Assembly (NCBI GenBank): GCA_015680685.1
Contig: MNCI01018351.1
Span: forward strand, 88,124 to 152,123
Source: Gnetum montanum
Lineage: Eukaryota; Streptophyta; Gnetopsida; Gnetales; Gnetaceae
Reading direction: 5' to 3'
DNA: 64,000 nucleotides
Shown one piece after another: positions 48,064-58,049 of the stretch (the stretch's first letter is position 1; every line of letters begins with the position of its first letter). The translations under genes and the position numbers were made by a program. The notes under the pieces were generated by a model. It was given only the letters and a program-made list of their open reading frames with translations, did not search any database and was not told the origin of the DNA.

Positions 48064-48635
48064 TGTCATGTCCCCATTCCTAACTGATGTTGTTGCATAA
48101 CAAAGATGGTGCCTCTTTATAACAAGTATTATTGTTATCGTAACAAGACCTGACAGGATAGTTGTACTTAAGACCTAAAAGGGCATGTTATAATAACGAA
48201 CATGTCTCTTGAGGAAACCTTTTGGGGTTTTCCCTAAGACATTTATACCTAGGCTTAGAGATCATGCCAAGCATGGAGTGGTAGAGCCAGTATAGGCAAG
48301 TCACAAAAGCTTGTTGAAGCGGGACAGGAAGTGGACTAGCCATCCCTTCTAGATGATAAAAGGCCTAATTGTGGTGGTAGTGGTGGATTACTTCTAAGGG
48401 ATAGATGCCAAAGGAAGAAAATCCCAAGAAACACTCTCAAATCATGATCCAAATACTCCATTCCAAATTAATAAATCATTCTTTTCTTTCTCTTTCTACA
48501 CTTTCTCTATTATGTCCTTTATGTATCATATCAAATGTTACATATATTTGACATTTAGTATATCATATTCTTATGCATAATGTCTAATACAACATATATT
48601 TGACATATTCCATGACATTTGGCAACAAGATGTCA
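48064..48635 (+). repeat. 3' LTR of element F
   Basis: It starts TGTCATGTCCCC. The end is set at AGATGTCA (48635) by alignment with the 5' copy that precedes the primer site. An alternative end is CCATGACA at 48617, which would give a perfect TGTCATG/CATGACA inverted terminus. Confidence 0.78.
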
Positions 48636-49133
48636 TAGATACTTTCTCTAACAAATTTGTGAGAGGGAGCCAAGCCTTGGACATTGAGAAAGTTTACACA
48701 AAATGAGAAACCTTGAAAGAGGAATCTCATTCTTTAGCTTTATTAGCACCTTTACTCTCCTCAACAAGAAAGGTAGGTATAAGTAAGTTTTTCTAAAAAT
48801 TAATGATAAGTACTTTTTAAGACTGTAGACCATGGCAACCTCTCTAAAATTCCATTTTGTTGAGTGCCATCCAAAGGAGATGTCTACCTAGTATTAAAGA
48901 CATCTTCTAGGAGACATCTACTTTTGATAAGAGATGTCTACTCCAAGAAGATGTCTACCTATCATTTCATGTAGCTTGATAGAGATGTCTACTATGTAAG
49001 AAAGACATCTATGTGGCATCTCCTTTTGTAGAAAGACATCTTCTTTTTCATAAAAAATCCCTCATTGGCATGGTTATAAAAGTTTCAAACCCTCTTTTTT
49101 GTCTTTATCTTTAAAGACAACCCAATAGAAATG
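48636..49133 (+). other. Element E interior with AGACATCT/AGATGTCT array
   Basis: Non-coding. Between 48876 and 49043 about nine copies of AGATGTCT or its complement AGACATCT occur in both orientations, the same words as in the E LTR. It may be a rearranged LTR piece. Confidence 0.55.
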
Positions 49134-50745
49134 ACTAGGGCTTCATCAGCAGTAGGATTTTTAGAAGCTATGGCCCACAAGAAGATAGGAATGCCTAGGA
49201 CACCACCTAAGAAGAAATCAAGAGCAAGTTCTAGCAACACACCAAGCTCCTACATGTCCTATTTCTGAAGAACTAGCACTCATCATAGATTTGAGGTAAC
49301 TTAATCCATGAACATTATCTCTAAGTAGTCCACATCATTTCCCCTACATAGGCAACAAACTTTGATGGAGTATTTAAAGTGTTAAACTGGAGTGAGTTTA
49401 TTAAAATAACTTTTCTAGATCCAAAAGTGTTAATTAGAGAATTTTATTTTAATATTGTAATTTCCAATGCTATTGTTGGGGCTTTTAGATCCATGGTTAG
49501 GGGTCTTATCATTGAGGTATCTCCCCAAGTTGTGAATGCACTCCTTGAAATTTCCAGAGCAAATTTTTTCTAGATGACCATTGATAGTATGAATGATATT
49601 TATACAAAGGGTATAATCTATATGAGTCATGATGAGTTTTGTGATGCCCTATTTGGAGAGATTGTGTCTTTTGATAGAGGTAGAATTAATAGGAACAAGA
49701 TGTTTCCTAATGCTTCCACTTTGTCCCTTATTATGTTATATAATATTATTGTAAAAGGAGGAAGCTATAGTTATCTACTTCTAGCTTAATCTTTTGTGCT
49801 CTGTTGCCTCTTTATAAGACATCCTCTCTGTTGGGATATTTTGAGTTTGTATACCAAGGAGAGAATCTTTGGGCATCCCTATCTCATTAGTTTATTGATT
49901 CATCATAGGGATGTACCTATTCCTAAGATGCCTTTATTCAAAGGTAAGAGGAGCTTCAATGAGTATGTTGAGAAGAGGATTCATTCACATGCAAATGCAG
50001 TAGGACCAAGCACCAGGCCACCTCCATCAATAAAGAAGAAGAGGGTGGCATCATCATCCAAGGCCTCTACTTAGTTGAGTAGGCCCAAATCTACTAGGGC
50101 AAGTTGCTTCAATTTTTTGTCCATGCTATCAAGATGTTTGGGAGGAATCAGTCTTACTTCTATAAGAGGATGGATGTTATTGGCATACCTCTTCCTTCAA
50201 ATGGGTAGAAGTTTATGGAGGTTACTACTCCTCCTATCTTTGATAGTAAGGAGTACATTCCTACTCCATCGAGGTACTTTGCAATAGCTAGACCTTCTTG
50301 TGCATATGACCTAGCAATGAAGTCTAATTTTGAGAATGATGCATCCCAAACTCACATCCAAGGAGAGCCTCATGTTCCCATGTGGCTTGAGCATCATGTT
50401 CCACCTTCAAGTGATGCTCCCAAATATTTTGAGCAATAGGCCATGGAGAGAATTTTTAAGACCACATCCCAATAGGTACCTACCAATGTTACCTATCAAA
50501 AGAGGGGAGCTTTCTCATCTTCTCAATAGACTCCAACTCAACCTAATGTACTAGCTTCATCGCAATTTTGAGTGAAGCTTCATCCCTGGAGGCCACTGAT
50601 TCAATAGATAGAGTATTTAGATGATGATGAGTGGTGTTTGAGCAACCCCAACACTAGAAATGATGATGATAAGGAGAAGACGTATCATTCATCTAGAGTA
50701 GTGGTTGATTTAGAGTTTGATGATGCAACCAAGGTTAGTGGTTAA
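49134..50745 (+). pseudogene. Element E 3' tail ORF (plant transposon protein-like)
   Basis: A decayed extra ORF between the lost pol and the 3' LTR. Likely start ATG 49134 (MTRASSAVGFLEAMAHKK, then a basic PRTPPKKKSRASSSNTPSS tail). From 49379 to 50287 one frame stays open except for three stops. It contains REFYFNIVISNAI, SMVRGLIIEVSP, TLSLIMLYNIIVKGG and FIRHPLCWDI, an order resembling the plant putative transposon protein domain (PF20167). A second frame (50215-50745) gives an acidic tail with FDSKEYIPTP, HVPMWLEHHVPP, EYLDDDEW and VVVDLEFDD. Function unknown; similar ORFs accompany other plant LTR elements. Assignment to E rests on position before its polypurine tract. Confidence 0.65.
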
Positions 50746-51160
50746 GATCCTCAGATGTTCTCTCTCTCTTTCCTTTTTGCTAATGTCCAAAAGGGGGATA
50801 AATTTGGAGATGTTGATGTTCACAAAGGTCCTTTTGTTGATTTTCACATATATGATTTTTGTATATGATGTGGTTGTTATATACACAATTGTATGGACAA
50901 ACGTGGTGATGGTTTATGATATAAACTAATGGTGTTCTTTTGGGTTATCTCAGTGTGGTGCATTGCATGGAGACATGTTTTACTTTTGCATCATATCATA
51001 TTTGATATCATCCTTCTTTGTGTCTTTGAACCATCTTGAACCTTAGAGCTTTTATCCTAGTCCTTTTCTGCCATTGAACTTTATATGTCTTGATATGTTA
51101 ATATTATTTTCAGTATTTATTGGTTTACCATCTCATCCATTTTCTTAATTTTTAGAAATC

Positions 51161-51180
51161 ACCAAAACGAGGGATATTGT
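51161..51180 (+). other. Polypurine tract of element E
   Basis: ACCAAAACGAGGGATATTGT directly precedes the 3' LTR. Copia elements usually have a GAGGGAGATTG-like tract here. Confidence 0.7.
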
Positions 51181-52330
51181 TGACCTTTTATAATGTCAAA
51201 ACCTTAAGGAAAATAGAGAATAATGATGTTTATGTAATTGTTGGTTTGTAGGATAAGAACATGGACTAAAGAAGAGTAAAAGAGATGACATCTACAAAGT
51301 GATGTCAAAGTGAAGACTATAAGGACTTAAGAGAGAGCAAGGATGAAGATGAATACTAAAGAAAAATGAATAATTTCTTAGGATCAAGGATGAGCCATAT
51401 CAATGAAAGGAAGCCTTGAGAAGCAAAGCCCAAAAGCTAAGAAGACATCTCCCAAAAGTAGAAGATGTCTTAGCCAAAGTGTAGAAGAACCAAAGAAGAA
51501 ATTTTCCTGAAAAAATAGACATCTCCTATCTAGAGAAGATGTCTACATGTAGAGATCTTCTTGAAGACATCTTCTTTGATGGAGAGATGTCTACCATGAA
51601 TAGAAGTTATGAAATGAGATGTCCCAATCTTGAAGAAGATGTCTTTCCTAGCTATTAGATAGTCATTGCATGAATTTTAAGGTAATTTTAGAAACATCAA
51701 GGCTATAAGAAGACATTATTCTCTTAGGAAATTTGCAAGTTTGTGTCCAAGCAAGTTTCAACATCAACCAATCATTATGTACTTTGTTCTATTGTATCTA
51801 TGTACTTCATTGTACTATCTATTGTACTATTGTAAGTGATCAAATTGTGATGTACCTCAAAGTACAAGGATCAAAAAATTATTTAAATCCTTTCCTTGTA
51901 ATTTTTATTTCTCTTTTGTTAGCTTGCTAGGTTTGATGTGCTTCTTACAAGAAGGCATCATCCTTGAGCTTATCAGGATCTTGTGGGAGTAATTCATTGG
52001 TGTAGTGTAACAATGCTCTAGAGCAAAGCTCAAGTTGTAAAGGTTATGGGATCCTAGAAACCACATTCTAAGCATGTTGGGACCTTGTGGGGTTGAGTGG
52101 ATTTATGATGATAAATCACTCTAGAGTGAAGCTTAGAGCTCTAAAAGGTGTGGTACCCTTCAAACCGTAGTTTGAGAGAAACAAAAACTAGACATATGTA
52201 AGTGAATTACCCTCCAAGTATGAAGTATCCAAGTTGGCAAAACATGTAATTTTTGGTGTGGTTTTTATGGTTGCAATTTTTGATTTGTGAAACTTATTCA
52301 TTCATCCCCTTATAAGTTCTCTGATCCTCA
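51181..52330 (+). repeat. 3' LTR of element E
   Basis: TGACCTTTT to GATCCTCA, about 1150 bp, followed by the CTCTA target duplication. About eight AGACATCT/AGATGTCT sites lie at 51441-51646. The true start could be three bases earlier (TGTTGACC). It is uninterrupted and shows the empty site for D. Confidence 0.9.
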
Positions 52331-52335
52331 CTCTA

Positions 52336-54485
52336 ATGTTCTAGAGGAACTAACCAAACAATACCAATGAGTCATCAAACACCCTCTCTTACAGGATGGG
52401 GCCTACAATGAGAGCCACACTAGTGCACTAACAATGAAGGTTAATCATAAAAATTAACTCCAAGAAGTTCATCTCCAACTAGCCAAAAACGTGGTGCTAG
52501 CTCCATCATCTAAACCCATAGTAAACAATCAAATCATGGCATCATCTAGCCATCTTACAATCATCAAAAAATGGCAAACTAACATTGATGGTGGAGGGAC
52601 TCAACATTATTTTTACATAAACCAATAAAAGGACCATCGATCCAATATTTCATAGTGCAATCCAAATCTTAGCAATTTGACATGTTCTACAATAATTCCA
52701 TGATCAACAATATGGCATGTCACAAAAAATCCAATGGTCCAAGAATCCAACAAGATCCAATCAACCAAGGTTATAAGACATATTCAAGAGATCTAATCCT
52801 TCAAAATCATGACACACCAAACCACAAGACCGAGCTCAACAACATACTTGCCCCAAAAGCCAAAAGATTCAACAATCTCTCATAAGCCAAATTCAATCAA
52901 CAAATCAAAATGAAAAAAATAAGGGCAAGATAACTCTCATTAATAATAATGAAGAGGATTATGTCCACAAAAACAATCCAACTTTGAGAAATAATTCATA
53001 TTACTTAGACACCGCACCCAAAAATTCCAACTTTCCAAACTAGAATTAAGACAAAATAAGCATCAAGTATTAAAAATTTTATAACTCATAGATCCATATG
53101 AATTTTTTAGTAAACCATGATTAATTGGCAAGCTAATATTCATGTTTTTATACTGATAAAATATCAAATCATATAAAGATTCAAATCAAGAGATATCAAC
53201 CCATAATTTTAGGAAATGAAAACAAAGATATAAACAAATGTCTAATACTAAATTAGTGATAAATACTCCAAAAAAACAAAATAAGCTTTATAAAAATTTC
53301 AAAAGAAACTAAATTACAAATAATAAGATTTTAATAGATAAATCTTTGTATCATATTTCTATGTAAATTTAGAAAACCCACAAAGATGGAATTATAACTC
53401 TTATTACACAAGCTAATTTCTAATTCTTCCACTTGGATCTAGGTGTTTATATATTGTAATTATCATATCAAAATTTGAAAGCTAGATACGTAACCAACAT
53501 AGAGATATAGCCTCAACTCTAGACCCTATTGAAATTGTTATGATTCTGGACAATGTTGAAAGAATTACCTATACCGCCTTATCCATAATGAATTATAATT
53601 TTATTCTCCATCAAATTGTAGGTAATTTATTAAGAAATCCAATAATAGATATATTGTAATGATCTTATAAGTACAAAGATAGATATAAGCATTTTATCGA
53701 GCACTATAAGAATCATCTTGAATCCTCAAAATGCAAAGTTCATAGAAAGTACTTTAAATCAGGAAAAACAACAAGTATAGCATTGAAATTATAGATGTAG
53801 AATGTTTAAGAAATATCCATCACAAATATTCTATATCCACAATATTTTTCATCAATTAAAATAAAATCCAACCCTAATCTGTGAAAAACCTAATGAACTG
53901 AAACAACCAAGAAAAGAGAGTCAAGATTACTCACCCGAAATGTTACTAGGCTCTGTTCAGTGAGTCTTCCCACATGCTCCTTAGACTAGCAATCTTCTCA
54001 TAGACCTCCAACCTAGTAGCCCTCCAACCCAAGAGCTAAGAGGCCAAGAATACTTGAGTTAAGAAAGTGTGTGTGGTTTTTAAAGGCTTCTTCCTTAGTC
54101 CATCTACCCCTGAAACCCATGTGATCTAGCTACCCTCTCTCGTCTACTTTCAAGACCCATGTGACTCATCTATCTTCCTTACCATTAATCTAATTAACAA
54201 CCAAGTTAAATTTAAAATTACATAGATAAATCACATGCCAGGCCATCATAGTCATACCATCCTCATTCCATAGCCTTCGTGAGAACCTACCACTACTCAT
54301 TCACCCAATTAGTGCTCACCAGTTATAGGTAAAAATAATTAACATGCATAATGGTAAAAACAAGTAAACATGAGTAATAAAAATTTATCATATGGTAAGA
54401 AAAATTAAATATGCATATAAAAATTAATATTAATATTATTAACTATCCTCAACTATTCTGCCTTCATTAGGCATACAAAGTAAAA
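52336..54485 (+). other. Right-hand part of element G
   Basis: No coding domain recognised. Short open frames (for example 52682-52885) are Asn/His/Lys-rich and follow the AT bias. It lies between the E target duplication and resumed C gag. Confidence 0.4.
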
Positions 54486-54499
54486 GGTTATTAACCTTT

Positions 54500-54960
54500 T
54501 AGGTAATTATAGGCTACCTTACCCACAAGCTAACAATAGATAACTCTACCAACAAGAATCATACTATCCCAGTGAGGCTCATCCTCAACCTCAAGAGCAA
54601 TACCATCAATAGTAATAGAATCCACAATTGTGGGGGATGCCATCATTAAGACAAAAATATCCCTATAGAAAACCAAATCCTTATGGCCACTATGTTTAGT
54701 AACCTATTTTTCTAGGAAATACCTCTATCCATAATTCTTATCACTACTATTCTATTGAATACTATTGACCAATAACTCCATGTGCAAAATCACAATTCTA
54801 CATGTCTTACCCTACCATGCAACATTCTTAGCAACCTCCTAATCCAATTCCTCTAGTTTCACCATCATCAATGCAAGGTAATTACCAAGATAGCCTCAAC
54901 AAAACAATGTAACCTAGGCTTAAAACACATAAAAAAAGATACTACCAATAGGTGTGAGTC
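54500..54960 (+). pseudogene. Element C gag relic, second part
   Basis: It resumes the C gag after the insertions. CTACCTTACCCACAAG and AGAATCATACTATCCCAGTG match A gag at 4060-4110, and the Pro/Tyr/Gln-rich tail with GTGGGGGATGCCATCA matches A at 4160-4190. Broken by stops. Confidence 0.75.
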
Positions 54961-55159
54961 TGAATTAAGAAAACATCATTTCTTCCAAATAAGCCTAGAA
55001 AAAGATATAAAACTAATAGTCCATTTGAACCAATAAAAGAAAATATGCTAATATTTCTAATCCAATTCTTACAACTTCAAGACTTTCTAAGAAAGTCATA
55101 CCTCTTCAAGGAAAAAATTGAAATCTTACAACTATCATGCTTACTTAAATTATAAGATA

Positions 55160-55640
55160 CTAGATTAAAGTAGGTGTACTTCCCAAGAAAAGAATAAATC
55201 TTGAAATCCCTTTAATCTATCTATAGATAGTAGAAAATGCATCATGTAAAGATCTTCTAGATTCAAGCTCAAGAGTCAATCTCATATTGCACAATATGTA
55301 CAGGATCTAGAATTTAACATCATTAAAGAAATGCAACATTAGATTAGAGCTCATAGATCAATATATTATAGTTCCACTTGGTCAAGTAAAGGATGTAGTA
55401 ACCACCATTAATGGATGATCATCATACCTTGTAGATTTTACAATTATTTATGTTGGGTAGAACAAAGAAGAATTTTCTATTATCATGGGAAGGGCATGAC
55501 CTAGGATAATTAATGCTATGTTAGGAATTAGAGACTTATCCTTGATAATTTCCAATGATGATGTAATAGAAATCATAGAGTAACAAAGGGTTTCATACAT
55601 CATGTATAGTGATACAAGATGTAACTATCTATAAAAAGTT
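55160..55640 (+). pseudogene. Element C protease relic
   Basis: KDLLDSSSRVNLILHNM at about 55250-55305 corresponds to ALLDSGSEFNLI; the catalytic DSG is DSS. The flap and AIIMGRA-like C-terminal block are near 55470-55510. Confidence 0.7.
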
Positions 55641-56079
55641 TGGATAATCAAGCAAAGGAACATCTCAACATGTAGAACATGTATAAATTATGTGTGTACA
55701 TGAAAAAATACTTATACACTACAATCACAAAATAAGAAAGCAGCCAATGACTAATAACTATAAAATAATGCAAGTCTAACATATGCATGAAACTAGCAAA
55801 ATAAATCACAAGCATCAACATAGATGAAACTGATCAAATGGACTGACTTAGAAAGTAACTTTTCCAAGTAGACTATCAACCAAAGGAATACATGGATATG
55901 AAAACATTAAAGATACCTAACAATCTTAAACTAGAGCCAATAGAACTTAAGACATTATAGGACTTGCTAGAATACATGTTCCTAAACAATAGGAAACCAG
56001 TAATTATCAACACCAATCTTAGCTGTGAAAAAAGAACAAAAACTACTTGAGGTAGTAAATAAATGGTCAACATCTTTTG

Positions 56080-56720
56080 CATGGTCATATCATAATATCA
56101 TTAGAATAGACCTATGTATTTGTTAGCATCGAATTTACACAAATTCTATAGTCAAACTACATTATTAGCCTCAACAAAGATTAAATCCAAAATTAAAGGA
56201 AGTAGTAAAATAAGATCTTGATAATAATGAATAATGAATGGGTATACCCATAAGTTATTATTACAAAGAAAGGTGAAAATGAAGGGTTTGTATTATTTTT
56301 TGATTATTAAACATGCCTACTTTTAAAAATCACTTTCCTCTATCATTTGTGAATTAGATATTAGATACCATTGCAAGATATTAATATTATCATTTTTTAG
56401 ACAAATATAGTGGATATAATTGGATTCACATAGGTCTAGAAGGACAAAAGAAAAGCACATTCACTAGTCTAGGGGGAACATTTACATATAGATACATGTC
56501 AATTGGTCATTATAATTCCCTACAACATTTCAAAGATTAGTCCTAAGCATATTTCATAAATAAATTAGCAATAGAGTGAAATTTTTTATGAATGATTTTT
56601 CTATATATATATTCAACTTTGAATAGGCTTTAGATGATTTCTAAAAAGATGTATTAAGATGAAATTAAAATTCAACTAGTAAAAGATTAATTTAATGATC
56701 CAACATGATATTATTCTAGG
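56080..56720 (+). pseudogene. Element C reverse transcriptase relic
   Basis: Phrases matching the B and D RT, in order: NEWVYPISYYYKER, KNHFPLSFVN, ILDTIA, YYHFLDKYSGYNWIHIGLEGQ, STFTSLGGTFTYRYMSIG. A VNDFSIYI-like catalytic segment is near 56580-56610, where FMDD has decayed (ATGAATGATTTTTC). Many stops. Confidence 0.75.
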
Positions 56721-56899
56721 ACATAAATTTTACCACAAGGAATCAAGGTTGATTGGAATAAAATTAGAGTCATATAGAGTATCACCCAAAGACCATAAAT
56801 AGATAAGAATATCCAATCCTTCCTAGGTCATACTAGCTACTATAGATAATTTATTAAGAACTTCTTAAAGATTGCAAAATTGCTAGTAGAATTAACTAA

Positions 56900-57410
56900 G
56901 AAAGATGCACCATTCATTTGGTTAGATGACTATGAAAAGATATTAGAGACTAGTAGAGACTCCAATCTCATGAGCTCTATAGTGGACTAGATCCTTTCAT
57001 ATAATAATATATGCCTTCAATTATGCACTTGGAGGTATGTTGATTTAGTTAGATGATCAAAAGTGATCATATTATATTCATTGTGCAAGTTGAAGCATAT
57101 TAGAAGCACAATTCAATTACACTACTCTAGAAAATAAGTTAATAAACATGGTGTATGCACTAGAAAAAATTTTGACATTATGTGCTTAACTATCTTATCT
57201 ACATTCATACTAACCACAACACCATAAGATATTTAATGAAAAAAACTATGGTAAATTGTTAATTCATCTAATGGCTTGTGACTTTACAAGAATTTAATAT
57301 TACTATGATTGATCATAAAGGTATTGAGAATGTAGTAGTAGTTCATTTATCTTAGTTAAGATGGAAAATAGAAGATAATAAAGAAACTTTATCAAATTAA
57401 TTTTTAGATG
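56900..57410 (+). pseudogene. Element C RNase H relic
   Basis: ENKLINMVYALEKIL, LIYIHTNHNTIRYLMKK and LQEFNITMIDHKGIENVVVVHLS (57130-57360) match the RNase H of B and D. The Asp of HTDHS is Asn. No integrase follows; recognisable pol ends here. Confidence 0.75.
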
Positions 57411-58049
57411 AACTATTGTTTACAAAAGCAATAATAGTTATAGATCCTTGTTGTAGAAGAATTGGGGATAACTTAGCCATAAGGAAAAACTTTTAATTTA
57501 ACTCATTTTTGGTTGTTGCTAGTATTTGGTACCACCAAGGCATGAATACCCTCCAATAGCCTATGTTGGTAAAAGTGAGCTAATGTGATTAAGTTTTTAT
57601 GAGAATGGAAAAAATTTTAATAATAATCTAATTAAGAAATCTAAGGTATAGAATATATTCAAAGTATGTTTGTCTCAAGTATAGCTGTAACTACCTCTTC
57701 TAGCTATTTCAAAGCTAAACTAAAGGAATTGAATAACATTTCCCATGAGCTTAGTCTTAAATATTGCACACCACACATATAAATGAATGAAAGGTTTTAT
57801 GGAAAATGTTAATCTCTAACTTTGAATTATCTGCTAGCTAATGTCCCAAAGAAAATTCACAAAAGCTTTGCTAAATAAAGTAGGAAACTAAGGAAAACTA
57901 ATTATTCATAAGCTCAAAATTATATGAAGATAATAATATTTCTACAGTAAACTAATTAATAATTGACACTTATAACAAGCTATCTCATTCAATCAAAATA
58001 ACAAAAATAAACTAAATCTCAGCTTACAAAAAAAATAGCCTATTCCAAA
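57411..58049. other. AT-rich junction after element C pol
   Basis: No domain is recognised. Integrase would be expected on the plus strand but is not seen, so C is truncated here or interrupted by the unit carrying the following minus-strand relic. Confidence 0.4.

Larger units (their letters stand above)
43370..48635 (+). mobile_element. Element F: LTR element without pol, carrying host-derived sequence
   Basis: The 3' part of a 5' LTR (about 43480-43751), an initiator-Met primer site (43756-43767) and a full 3' LTR (48064-48635) preceded by a purine-rich CCAAGGGGGT. The two LTR ends are close to 90% alike by eye over about 190 bases, so F is younger than A. No gag or pol domain is seen between them. 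The interior holds a minisatellite, a 5S-like sequence and a CCR4-like gene relic. The left boundary is hidden by the gap. Confidence 0.65.
27912..52330 (+). mobile_element. Element E: Copia retrotransposon, split by D and F
   Basis: Plus-strand Copia element: 5' LTR (27912-28667 plus 41980-42371), initiator-Met primer site (42374), gag (42440-43052, running into a sequence gap), a 3' tail ORF (49134-50745), polypurine tract (about 51161-51180) and 3' LTR (51181-52330). A 5-bp target duplication CTCTA lies at 27907-27911 and 52331-52335. D sits in the 5' LTR and F in the interior. No pol domain is visible: either lost or in the 317-base gap, which is too short to hold it. Confidence 0.85.
26761..54485 (+). 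mobile_element. Element G: putative solo LTR or other insertion in C (split by E)
   Basis: The pieces 26761-27906 and 52336-54485 (about 3.3 kb together) separate two homologous halves of C gag. The left end is TGTAACACCC, a common LTR start in plant chromoviruses, preceded by GGTTA (26756-26760); GGTTA recurs at 54486-54490. No coding domain is visible, so a long solo LTR is the simplest reading. The right terminus does not show a clean CA, and about 30 bases near 54490-54515 are unexplained. Confidence 0.4.
23776..57500 (+). mobile_element. Element C: Tat/Athila-like gypsy element, hugely expanded by insertions
   Basis: Plus-strand element with a 5' LTR (about 23776-24645), tRNA-Asp primer site (24647), gag (24781-26755, resumed at 54500) and pol (protease, RT, RNase H to about 57400). 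G, and E within G, were inserted in gag between 26760 and 54486, with D and F inside E. No integrase or 3' LTR is recognised; the right end is set where recognisable pol stops. Confidence 0.75.
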
